Source of the DNA: Chloroflexota bacterium
GTDB lineage: Bacteria > Chloroflexota > Dehalococcoidia > Lucifugimonadales > Lucifugimonadaceae
Reading direction: 5' to 3'
Length of the DNA: 13,511 nt
NCBI GenBank assembly: GCA_002708145.1
Contig: PAOV01000051.1
Span: forward strand, 1 to 13,511
The notes under the pieces are model-generated. The model saw only the letters and a list, made by a program, of their open reading frames with translations, had not been told where the DNA came from and did not search any database. Position numbers and translations under genes: made by a program. Shown here piece by piece: positions 1 to 5,997 of this stretch (its first letter is position 1; every line of letters begins with the position of its first letter).

Positions 1-23
1 ACGGCCACGCAGAAGATCACTGA
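1..23 (+). CDS. atpB: ATP synthase subunit a, extreme C-terminal tail (partial)
   Basis: The frame beginning at base 3 reads GHAEDH and then stops at TGA (21-23), 32 nt before the subunit c start. A short His/acidic tail directly ahead of atpE is what the end of an F0 subunit a gene commonly looks like, and atpB-atpE is the standard gene order. Only six codons are visible, so identity rests almost wholly on position. One other frame is open across the start of the window, so the assignment is tentative. Confidence 0.35.
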
Positions 24-55
24 TTTAGAAAAAATAGAGAATAGGAGAAAGAGAA

Positions 56-283
56 TTGGACGCAGAAGCAACTAAACCTTTAGCTGCAGCTATTGCAATT
101 GCTGTTGGTGCATTAGGACCAGCATTAGGAATTGGGCTACTTGCAGGTAAAGCAATGGAAGCATTAGGAAGAAATCCTGAAGCTTCAGGATCTGTTCAGC
201 AGAACATGATTTTGGCTCTGGCGTTCGCAGAAGCTATAGCAATTTATGCTTTAGTGGTTGCGATCATCATCCTGTTCGTATAA
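56..283 (+). CDS. atpE: F-type ATP synthase subunit c (F0 proteolipid)
   Basis: Forms the membrane rotor ring that carries protons through F0. The 75-residue protein is a two-helix hairpin: helix 1 is Gly/Ala-rich (about residues 8-33), the polar loop contains RNPEA (39-43), and helix 2 carries the ion-binding carboxylate Glu59 in AFAEAIAIY. The residue after this Glu is Ala, and the position usually Gln in sodium-type rings is Ile26, so a proton-coupled ring is expected. The start is TTG: AGGAG at 43-47 lies 8 nt upstream, and an in-frame TAG at 35-37 excludes a longer form. It is followed by a 99-nt gap containing a strong stem-loop before atpF, a plausible means of setting the high c-subunit dose. 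Confidence 0.96.
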   Translation: MDAEATKPLAAAIAIAVGALGPALGIGLLAGKAMEALGRNPEASGSVQQNMILALAFAEAIAIYALVVAIIILFV

Positions 284-286
284 TTT

Positions 287-344
287 CGGAATCCGCTTGG
301 CTCTCACTTAAATTTTTATGTTTGATAGCCTTAGCGGACAACCG
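287..344 (+). promoter_or_regulatory. Stem-loop in the atpE-atpF intergenic region
   Basis: TCCGCT (292-297) pairs with AGCGGA (333-338), GGCT (299-302) pairs with AGCC (327-330), and TCA (304-306) pairs with TGA (323-325). Only a 1x2 internal loop and a single mismatch interrupt the helix. CGG (287-289) can also pair with CCG (342-344) to extend the base. The stem is far more GC-rich than its surroundings. No U-run follows directly, so it is not a canonical terminator. An mRNA-stability, processing or partial-attenuation element favouring atpE is an inference. Confidence 0.65.
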
Positions 345-382
345 TCACGAATATTTATTTTGTTGAATAAGGAAAAAAAAAC

Positions 383-877
383 ATGGACGCATTAGGAATA
401 ACATATCAACAACTTTTAACTCAGTTAATAAGTTTTTTGGTATTGTTTTTTTTGTTGTACAGATTGGCATATAAACCAATAATCGGGATGCTAGATAGTA
501 GGGCAGAAAAAATAAAGAACAGCTTAGATGCAGCAGAAAATGCAAAAAAAGATGCTGAATCTACAGCTGAAAAAATTGAAAAAGAGATTGCTTCAGCTCG
601 TGTTGAAGGACAAAAAATAGTTTCTGAAGCAAGAGATGCTGCAGCTAATCTTAAGCTTCAGCTTGAAGAAAAGGCTAAAGAGGAATCAGCAATGTTAATT
701 GAAAAAGCAAAGATTGATATTGAGAGAGAAAAAACTGCTGCTGTTGAAGAGATAAGAAAAAACTTCTCTGGTATAGCAATTGCAGCTGCTGAAAAAATTG
801 TAGAAAATTCTCTTGATGAGAAAACTCATTCAGAACTAATTAATAAAGTACTAGATTCGAGTTTAAAAGAAAATTAA
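383..877 (+). CDS. atpF: F-type ATP synthase subunit b (peripheral stalk)
   Basis: Anchors the stator: one N-terminal membrane helix in F0 and a long helix reaching up the side of F1. The 164-residue protein shows the pattern clearly. Residues about 10-28 form a hydrophobic segment (LLTQLISFLVLFFLLYRL), then a short KPIIGMLDSR linker, then an extended charged, Ala/Glu/Lys-rich helix to the end, typical of the b-b' coiled coil. The C-terminal part (SGIAIAAAEKIVENSLDE) matches the delta-binding end of the family. Length is normal for a single bacterial b subunit, and no second b' gene is seen. The ATG start is preceded by AAGG about 10 nt upstream. The gap to atpH is 16 nt. Confidence 0.95.
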   Translation: MDALGITYQQLLTQLISFLVLFFLLYRLAYKPIIGMLDSRAEKIKNSLDAAENAKKDAESTAEKIEKEIASARVEGQKIVSEARDAAANLKLQLEEKAKEESAMLIEKAKIDIEREKTAAVEEIRKNFSGIAIAAAEKIVENSLDEKTHSELINKVLDSSLKEN

Positions 878-893
878 GGTTGGTTAATAATTA

Positions 894-1430
894 ATGGCTA
901 CAAGCGCAAGAAGATATGCTCAGGCAGCTTTTTCAATAGCATCTGAAAAAAATGAAATTGATCGATGGCTTTCAGAACTTAGTATAGTAACAAATATACT
1001 GAATAATGATGAATGCTTAACTTTTTTTGATGCAGAACAAGTACCTATTGATGTAAAACTAGATGGTATAAAGAAATTATTTTCAAAAAATACCAGCCTG
1101 GTTCAAAATCTCATATCTTTAATGGTTGTAAGAAAAGACATATCCAATTTTATGGAAGTTAATAATATTTTTGTTTCAATGTCAGATGAGTTTAAGGGTG
1201 TTGTTAGGGTAAACATTACAACTGCAGTGCCTATTAATAAAGAAGATTTAGAACAGATAGTAAAAAAACTTGAAAATAAAGAGAATAAAAAAATAATTAT
1301 TGATAAAAAAATAGATAAAAATATTTTAGGTGGTATTGTCATTAGGATTGGTGATAAGTTGATTGATGGCAGTACCAAAAATAAAATTGATTTATTAAGT
1401 GAAAAATTGATTGGTCATAGAAATCTATGA
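894..1430 (+). CDS. atpH: F-type ATP synthase subunit delta
   Basis: Delta (the bacterial counterpart of OSCP) sits on top of the alpha3beta3 head and joins it to subunit b. The 178-residue protein begins with the family hallmark ARRYAQAAFSIA and has the N-terminal helical bundle to about residue 105. The C-terminal part ends with the conserved GGIVIRIGDKLIDGSTKNKIDLL region (about residues 148-170). The middle and C-terminal portions are Lys/Ile/Asn-rich and very AT-biased compared with atpA and atpD, as expected for a fast-evolving stator subunit in an AT-rich genome. No strong Shine-Dalgarno sequence lies before ATG 894, so coupling to atpF translation across the 16-nt gap is likely. Confidence 0.94.
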   Translation: MATSARRYAQAAFSIASEKNEIDRWLSELSIVTNILNNDECLTFFDAEQVPIDVKLDGIKKLFSKNTSLVQNLISLMVVRKDISNFMEVNNIFVSMSDEFKGVVRVNITTAVPINKEDLEQIVKKLENKENKKIIIDKKIDKNILGGIVIRIGDKLIDGSTKNKIDLLSEKLIGHRNL

Positions 1431-1463
1431 TTAAAAAAATAGTATTGAACGAAAGAGAGTCTT

Positions 1464-2975
1464 ATGGCAGTAAATAGTCATGATATTGCTTCAGTAATTA
1501 AGAAGCAAATAGAAGAATTCGGTGGTGATCTTACTCAGGTTGATATTGGTACAGTCGTTGAAGCGGCCGATGGAGTTGCTAGGATACATGGTTTATCTGG
1601 GGTTAAATATAGTGAGTTACTTCAATTTCCAGGTGATATTCTAGGTCTAGCCCTAAATCTTGAAGAAGATAGTGTAGGTGCAGTAATACTTGGGGATTAT
1701 TTGAAAATTAAGGAAGGTGATGAGGTTAAGAGTACTGGCAGAATCATCGAAATTCCTGTTGGTGATGATATGAAAGGTAGAGTTGTTGATTCTCTTGGCA
1801 GGGCACTTGATGGAAAAGGTGATATAAATACTGATCAATCTTTCCCAGTAGAAAAAATTGCCCCAGGTGTTGGTGAGAGGCAATCAGTTGATCAGCCGGT
1901 AATGTTTGGTTTGAAAATTGTAGATGCAATGGTTCCTGTTGGTAGAGGACAAAGAGAACTAGTTATTGGTGATAGAGCTACTGGAAAAACATCAGTTTGC
2001 GTTGATGCATTAATTAATCAAAAAGATACAGGAATTATTGGTGTTTATGTTGCTATAGGTCAAAGAGCATCCAAAGTTGCTCAAACAGTAACTAGGTTGG
2101 AAGAAAATGGCGCCTTAGATAATACAGTAGTTGTTGCTGCAAATGCTTCCGATCCCGCGCCAATGCAATATCTAGCTCCATATGCTGGATGTGCAATTGC
2201 TGAATTTTTTATGTCTCAAGGTAAAGATGTACTAATTGTATATGATGATCTAACTAAGCATGCATGGGCCTACAGGCAGATGTCTCTTTTGCTGCGAAGG
2301 CCACCCGGTAGAGAAGCATATCCAGGTGATGTTTTTTATCTTCACTCAAGATTGCTTGAAAGAGCCGCAAGATTAAATAAAGATGCAGGTGGTGGATCAA
2401 TAACTGCTTTACCAATTATTGAGACACAAGCAGGGGATGTTTCTGCTTATGTACCAACTAATGTTATTTCTATAACAGATGGACAGCTATACTTAGAGCC
2501 TGATCTTTTTAACTCTGGAATAAGACCTGCTGTTAATTCTGGGCTCTCTGTTACTAGAGTTGGTTCAGCAGCTCAACTTAAGGGCATGAAATCAGTTTCT
2601 GGATCTTTAAAATCTGAAATGGCTCAATATGCGTCATTGTCAACATTTGCTCAGTTTGGAACAGATGATCTTGATGCGGTTACCAAAAGACAATTAGAAA
2701 GAGGTTCAAGATTAACTGAACTGTTGAAACAAGATGAAAATTCACCATTACCTTTTGAAAATCAAGTTTCTTTATTGTACATTGCCAATCAGGGTGCATT
2801 AGATGATATTCCTGTTGAAAAGGTTAGAGAATTTGAATCTCAATGGCATGATTATTCTGCTGCTAATTTATCTGATGTACTTAAGACTATTTCCGAATCT
2901 GGTGATATATCAGATGACGATAAAAATAAACTTGATGAAGCAGTCAAGTCATTTAAGCAAACAGTGAAGATTTGA
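1464..2975 (+). CDS. atpA: F-type ATP synthase subunit alpha
   Basis: Non-catalytic nucleotide-binding subunit of the F1 hexamer. The 503 residues match the usual family length and order: N-terminal beta-barrel, Walker A at residues 169-176 (GDRATGKT), then YVAIGQRASKVAQ, the VYDDLTKHAWAYRQMSLLLRRPPGREAYPGD block, and SITDGQLYLEPDLFNSGIRPAVN. The arginine finger is retained in GLSVTRVGSAAQ, so it can complete the catalytic site on beta. One oddity is Ala at the fourth P-loop position, where most bacterial alpha subunits have Gln (GDRQTGKT). The start is ATG with a purine-rich GAAAGAGAG upstream. The stop lies 10 nt before atpG. Confidence 0.98.
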   Translation: MAVNSHDIASVIKKQIEEFGGDLTQVDIGTVVEAADGVARIHGLSGVKYSELLQFPGDILGLALNLEEDSVGAVILGDYLKIKEGDEVKSTGRIIEIPVGDDMKGRVVDSLGRALDGKGDINTDQSFPVEKIAPGVGERQSVDQPVMFGLKIVDAMVPVGRGQRELVIGDRATGKTSVCVDALINQKDTGIIGVYVAIGQRASKVAQTVTRLEENGALDNTVVVAANASDPAPMQYLAPYAGCAIAEFFMSQGKDVLIVYDDLTKHAWAYRQMSLLLRRPPGREAYPGDVFYLHSRLLERAARLNKDAGGGSITALPIIETQAGDVSAYVPTNVISITDGQLYLEPDLFNSGIRPAVNSGLSVTRVGSAAQLKGMKSVSGSLKSEMAQYASLSTFAQFGTDDLDAVTKRQLERGSRLTELLKQDENSPLPFENQVSLLYIANQGALDDIPVEKVREFESQWHDYSAANLSDVLKTISESGDISDDDKNKLDEAVKSFKQTVKI

Positions 2976-2985
2976 GGGTGCATTT

Positions 2986-3846
2986 TTGCCAAGTACAAAA
3001 GACTTAAGAGATAGAATTAGATCCGTTTCTAATACTGCCAAAGTTACAGGAGCTATGCAAATGATAGCAGCTTCAAAAATGACAAGGGCTCAAAATATGG
3101 TTACTAATAGTAGGCCTTACTTTGAGACAATTCATAAAATGCTAACTAAGGTAACTAATTCTTCTAATAATGAAGAAATGTTATCTGGAATTAAGTTACT
3201 TTCTTCGAGAGAAGTGAGGAAAACTTTAGTTCTTTTTATTACACCGGATAGAGGTTTAGCTGGTGCTTTAATTGGTAATTTAACAAAGGCAATAAATGAA
3301 TTTATTTCTCAAAATAAATCTGAAATAAGTTTTATTACTATTGGTAAGAAAGGAGCTAGATATTTGTCTAGGTCTACTCAAAATTTATTTGGAAACTTTA
3401 CTGTTTCTGATAGGCCAACTTTTGAAGAAACAATAGCAATCTCAAATTCAGTAATTGAAAATTATGAAAATGAAAACTTTGATAGGGTAGTTTTAATTTA
3501 CGCAAAATTTATTAATACTGCTGTTCAAGAGATTCAATCTCATCAGATTTTACCAATTGAAAGAGAGGAGAAAGACGATAATTCGAAAGATTATATTTTC
3601 GAACCAGAGCTTATTTCTCTCCTTAAGTCAATTGCACCAAAATATGTTGAAAATCAAGTATTTCATTCTGTACTTGAAGCTTTTGCTAGTGAGCATTCTG
3701 CAAGGATGGTTGCTATGCAAAATGCAACAGATAATGCAAATGAATTAGTCGAGGGCCTAACCCTCGACCTTAACAAAGCTCGTCAAGAATCAATAACTGG
3801 CGAATTATTAGATATAGTAGGTGGCGTTGCTGCCTTAGAAAAATAA
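2986..3846 (+). CDS. atpG: F-type ATP synthase subunit gamma
   Basis: The rotating central shaft of F1. The 286-residue protein has the paired coiled-coil termini of the family. The N-terminus is STKDLRDRIRSVSNTAKVTGAM followed by QMIAASKM; the C-terminus is SEHSARMVAMQNATDNANELVEGLTLDLNKARQ and ends in the conserved ITGELLDIVGGVAAL. The central Rossmann-like part includes the TPDRGLAGAL motif. The start is TTG at 2986, with GAGGG (2974-2978) just upstream and overlapping the atpA stop; the encoded N-terminus aligns with the family from residue 2. Codons 255-261 (VEGLTLD) are unusually GC-rich and form a perfect 8-bp inverted repeat, listed separately. Confidence 0.97.
   Translation: MPSTKDLRDRIRSVSNTAKVTGAMQMIAASKMTRAQNMVTNSRPYFETIHKMLTKVTNSSNNEEMLSGIKLLSSREVRKTLVLFITPDRGLAGALIGNLTKAINEFISQNKSEISFITIGKKGARYLSRSTQNLFGNFTVSDRPTFEETIAISNSVIENYENENFDRVVLIYAKFINTAVQEIQSHQILPIEREEKDDNSKDYIFEPELISLLKSIAPKYVENQVFHSVLEAFASEHSARMVAMQNATDNANELVEGLTLDLNKARQESITGELLDIVGGVAALEK
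3748..3768 (+). repeat. Perfect GC-rich inverted repeat inside atpG
   Basis: GTCGAGGG (3748-3755) and CCCTCGAC (3761-3768) are exact reverse complements around a 5-nt loop. The element lies in the coding sequence for a conserved part of the gamma C-terminal helix and uses GTC, GGC, ACC, CTC and GAC codons in a gene otherwise rich in A/T-ending codons. It ends 98 nt before the atpD start. No U-run follows, so it is not a factor-independent terminator. Confidence 0.8.
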
Positions 3847-3866
3847 GATATTGGAGTTATAAAATA

Positions 3867-5285
3867 ATGTCTAAAGGAAGTAAGGGAAAAGTAGTTCAAG
3901 TAATAGGTACTGTTGTAGATGTTGAATTTTTAGCAGATGATCTGCCTGAAATATATTCTGCTGTAGAAGTCCAAAACGAAGGCCAAAAGCTAGTTCTTGA
4001 AGTAGAACAGCATGTTGGAAATAGTTGGGCTAGATGTCTAGCCTTAGGAGCCACGGAAGGACTGCCAAGAGGTGCTGAGGTTATAGATACTGGAGCTCCA
4101 GTATCTGTTCCGGTTGGTGAAGCATCATTAGGAAGACTAATGAATGTTCTTGGTGATCCAATTGATGGAGGAGAGCCAGTTGATTCTAAGGCTGAAAGAT
4201 GGCCAATTCATAGAAAGCCACCTTCTTTTGAAGAACAATCTGGAACAACCGAAGTTTTAGAAACAGGTATCAAAGTTATGGATTTGATTACTCCTTTCGC
4301 TAAAGGGGGTAAAGTTGGTGCATATGGTGGAGCTGGAGTTGGCAAAACCGTTATTATTACTGAGCTTATCAGAAATATTGCCCAAGAGCATTCAGGGGTT
4401 TCGGTTTTTGCTGGTGTAGGAGAAAGGTCAAGAGAAGGAAATGATTTGTGGCACGAAATGATAGAGTATGGAGTAATGGGTTCGACTGCACTTGTATTCG
4501 GACAAATGAATGAACCTCCTGGCACAAGAGCTCGTATTTCTCTTACTGGTTTAACAATGGCTGAATATTTTAGAGATGTTCAGAAACAAGACGTTTTACT
4601 GTTTGTAGATAATATTTACAGGTATATTTTGGCTGGTATGGAAGTATCTGCATTACTAGGTAGAATGCCTTCAGCAGTTGGTTATCAGCCAACTTTATCA
4701 ACAGAAATAGGTGATTTGCAAGAAAGAATAACATCTACTAATGATGGTTCTATCACATCTTTTCAGGCAGTTTATGTTCCTGCTGATGACTACACTGATC
4801 CTGGAATTGTAACAACCTTTGGACACCTAGACGCTAATGTGTCCCTTGATAGAGCATTAGCTGCTCAATTTCTATTTCCTGCTGTTGACCCATTAGCTTC
4901 TAATTCAAGAATACTAGAACCTTCAGTTGTAGGTGAAGAGCATTATAATGCAGCTCAAGGAGTAAGACAGGTTTTACAAAGGTATAAGGATCTTCAGGAT
5001 GTAATTGCGATATTGGGAATTGAAGAATTATCCGAAGATGATCAAATTATAGTTGGCAGAGCCAGAAGAATTCAAAGATTCTTAACTCAACCTTTCTTTG
5101 TCGGTGAGGTATTTACCGGAATGCCAGGAAGATATGTGCCTGTTTCTGAGACAGTTAGGGGCTTTCAAGAAATTTTAGATGGGAAGCATGATGACCTTCC
5201 TGAACAAGCTTTCTATATGGTAGGGAACATAGATGAAGCAGTAGAAAAAGGTAAAAAAATGCAGGAGGAAGTAACATCTGAATAA
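3867..5285 (+). CDS. atpD: F-type ATP synthase subunit beta (catalytic)
   Basis: Catalytic subunit that makes or hydrolyses ATP. The 472 residues carry Walker A GGAGVGKT (154-161), the catalytic Glu186 within GVGERSREGNDLW, Walker B ending at Asp248 (DVLLFVD) and the lever motif IEELSEDD (385-392, the DELSEED equivalent). SALLGRMPSAVGYQPTLSTE and RARRIQRFLTQPFFVGEVFTG are also present. After Walker B the sequence reads NIYRYILAGMEV where most bacteria have NIFRFTQAGSEV; this may be a lineage marker rather than a defect, since all catalytic residues are intact. The ATG is preceded by GGAG (3853-3856), 10 nt upstream. Two strong inverted repeats lie early in the gene. Confidence 0.98.
   Translation: MSKGSKGKVVQVIGTVVDVEFLADDLPEIYSAVEVQNEGQKLVLEVEQHVGNSWARCLALGATEGLPRGAEVIDTGAPVSVPVGEASLGRLMNVLGDPIDGGEPVDSKAERWPIHRKPPSFEEQSGTTEVLETGIKVMDLITPFAKGGKVGAYGGAGVGKTVIITELIRNIAQEHSGVSVFAGVGERSREGNDLWHEMIEYGVMGSTALVFGQMNEPPGTRARISLTGLTMAEYFRDVQKQDVLLFVDNIYRYILAGMEVSALLGRMPSAVGYQPTLSTEIGDLQERITSTNDGSITSFQAVYVPADDYTDPGIVTTFGHLDANVSLDRALAAQFLFPAVDPLASNSRILEPSVVGEEHYNAAQGVRQVLQRYKDLQDVIAILGIEELSEDDQIIVGRARRIQRFLTQPFFVGEVFTGMPGRYVPVSETVRGFQEILDGKHDDLPEQAFYMVGNIDEAVEKGKKMQEEVTSE
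4028..4043 (+). repeat. Inverted repeat inside atpD (first)
   Basis: GGCTAGA (4028-4034) and TCTAGCC (4037-4043) are exact reverse complements separated by 2 nt, within codons near the start of beta. As RNA it would probably form a 5-bp stem with a 6-nt loop. It lies 41 nt before the larger palindrome in the same gene. Confidence 0.55.
4085..4106 (+). repeat. Perfect 22-bp palindrome inside atpD
   Basis: AGATACTGGAG (4085-4095) is followed immediately by its exact reverse complement CTCCAGTATCT (4096-4106). It encodes a conserved stretch of beta (DTGAPVS), so protein constraint could produce it by chance, but an exact 22-bp palindrome is notable. No function is assigned. Confidence 0.75.
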
Positions 5286-5308
5286 AAAATATATTCTGAT
5301 GCTTATAT

Positions 5309-5560
5309 ATGTCTAAGTTGTATTTAAAATTAGTAACCAACCAAGGTGAAGCTTTTTCTGGAGAAGCAGAGAAAGTTACAGCTAAGGGAGGTTTAGGTGA
5401 GTTTACAATCCTGCCTTCACATGCTGATTTCATGTCCACAATAGTGCCAGGTAAACTTTTAATTACCACTGGTGGTAAATCTAAGGAGTTTAATCTTACA
5501 GGTGGATTTATAGAAGTTTCTGATAATAATGTAACGATATTAGCAGACTCTGTAGAGTAG
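5309..5560 (+). CDS. atpC: F-type ATP synthase subunit epsilon, short form (beta-sandwich domain only)
   Basis: Part of the rotor foot that connects gamma to the c-ring. The 83 residues cover only the N-terminal beta-sandwich: LKLVTNQGEAFSGEAEKVTAKGGLGEFTILPSHA (about 6-39), then IVPGKLLI, GGFIEVSDNNVTILADSVE and stop. The usual bacterial epsilon is about 130-140 residues with a C-terminal two-helix hairpin that can inhibit hydrolysis; that hairpin is absent. The gene ends cleanly at TAG and the next 18 nt lead into the stop of an opposing gene, so there is no remnant downstream. No Shine-Dalgarno sequence is visible near ATG 5309; a strong AGGAGG (5263-5268) lies 40 nt upstream inside atpD. 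Confidence 0.9.
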   Translation: MSKLYLKLVTNQGEAFSGEAEKVTAKGGLGEFTILPSHADFMSTIVPGKLLITTGGKSKEFNLTGGFIEVSDNNVTILADSVE

Positions 5561-5578
5561 ATCAGTTAACTATTAAAG

Positions 5579-5740
5579 TTATTTTGAATGAGCGAGTTGT
5601 TTTTTCTCAGCCAATTTACGTGCAGCTGATTTTGAATCAATGCTGTAACCACATTGAAGACACTGCAAAAATTTATTGTCAGGATATGACACTAGTTCAA
5701 TATCACCTTGACATTTTGGACATGCTTTTAAGTAAATCAT
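5579..5740 (-). CDS. Small one-zinc-ribbon protein (53 aa), function unknown
   Basis: Reading leftward from ATG at 5740-5738 gives a 53-residue protein beginning MIYLKACPKCQGDIELV, with a second pair CLQCGY at residues 27-32 and TAA at 5581-5579. The C-x2-C (Cys7, Cys10) and C-x2-C (Cys27, Cys30) pairs form a complete rubredoxin-like zinc ribbon, and the C-terminal tail (about 35-53) is basic and helical-looking. AGGA lies 10 nt upstream of the start, and a good leftward promoter lies about 75-100 nt upstream. A 67-codon open frame on the opposite strand over the same bases has no recognisable content. It is convergent with atpC (18-nt gap) and divergent from hspR. A nucleic-acid or protein-binding role is only a guess. 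Confidence 0.8.
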   Translation of the reverse strand: MIYLKACPKCQGDIELVSYPDNKFLQCLQCGYSIDSKSAARKLAEKKQLAHSK

Positions 5741-5761
5741 TTTATTTTTTTCCTATTTCAA

Positions 5762-5783
5762 AGTTTCCGCTTTTGTCGGAACT
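5762..5783 (-). promoter_or_regulatory. Small hairpin in the leader of the leftward zinc-ribbon gene
   Basis: TTCCG (5765-5769) pairs with CGGAA (5777-5781) around a 7-nt loop, extended by two more pairs (5762-5763 with 5782-5783) past a bulged T. It lies in the presumed 5' untranslated region, about 20 nt upstream of the start codon. A role is not established. Confidence 0.35.
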
Positions 5784-5814
5784 ATAATAACAAAAATATT
5801 TTTTATTAAACATA

Positions 5815-5843
5815 ATGATACTACGAAATATATACTATTTCAA
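5815..5843 (-). promoter_or_regulatory. Leftward sigma70-type promoter for the zinc-ribbon gene
   Basis: On the minus strand TTGAAA (plus 5843-5838) is followed after exactly 17 nt by TATCAT (plus 5820-5815), each one mismatch from consensus. The predicted leader is about 70 nt. Given the AT-rich background some chance matching is expected, but spacing and both boxes are good. Confidence 0.5.
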
Positions 5844-5890
5844 GTATTTATGTCATTATTCGTAAAAGATGTTATTTTCGCGATTATTGT

Positions 5891-5921
5891 TAAAAGTTGA
5901 CATTGTATGTGTCAAGTTTTA
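5891..5921. promoter_or_regulatory. HAIR-like inverted repeat, candidate HspR operator
   Basis: The core is TTGACA-N7-TGTCAA (5897-5902 and 5910-5915). The symmetry continues outward through one G/G mismatch and five A/T pairs, giving 12-bp arms. The known HspR site (HAIR) is CTTGAGT-N7-ACTCAAG: spacing is identical and the TTGA/TCAA core is shared, though the two inner bases differ. It covers the -35 box and most of the spacer of the promoter for hspR itself, the classical place for autorepression. Confidence 0.65.
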
Positions 5922-5925
5922 CAAT
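5897..5925 (+). promoter_or_regulatory. Rightward sigma70-type promoter for hspR-grpE-dnaK
   Basis: A perfect -35 box TTGACA (5897-5902), a 17-nt spacer and -10 box TACAAT (5920-5925, one mismatch) predict transcription starting near 5932. The leader to the hspR ATG is about 65 nt. The -35 box is itself one arm of an inverted repeat, which suits repression by a dimeric regulator. Confidence 0.8.
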
Positions 5926-5956
5926 ATTAGTTATGTTATATAACATTATTAATATT
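5923..5956. promoter_or_regulatory. 34-bp dyad at the hspR transcription start
   Basis: A perfect 14-bp palindrome ATGTTATATAACAT (5933-5946) is flanked, about the same centre, by AATATTA (5923-5929) and TAATATT (5950-5956). Fifteen of 17 base pairs are symmetric. It begins in the -10 box and spans the predicted start site, so it could be a second operator or a 5'-terminal mRNA hairpin. Confidence 0.6.
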
Positions 5957-5997
5957 GATAGCTTTATTAACTTGTTGGCCTTCATTGAGTTCAAAAT

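Noticed and set aside
106..245. Sodium-coupled c-ring
   Set aside because: The Gln and Ser ligands that accompany the carboxylate in sodium-type rings are Ile26 and Ala60 here.
1103..1378. Long minus-strand open frame within atpH
   Set aside because: Low-complexity hydrophobic translation produced by the AT-rich sense codons; no start signals or family resemblance.
4208..4525. Minus-strand 105-codon frame inside atpD
   Set aside because: Shadow of a strongly conserved gene with no independent coding evidence.
5567..5585. Possible bidirectional terminator between atpC and the minus-strand zinc-ribbon gene (TAACT/AGTTA stem followed by TTTT)
   Set aside because: Only five mostly A/T pairs and a short T-run, overlapping the minus-strand stop codon; too weak to call.
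5584..5787. 67-codon open frame on the plus strand between atpC and hspR
   Set aside because: Its translation resembles no family and is the antisense of a clear zinc-ribbon gene on the minus strand that has its own promoter and ribosome site.
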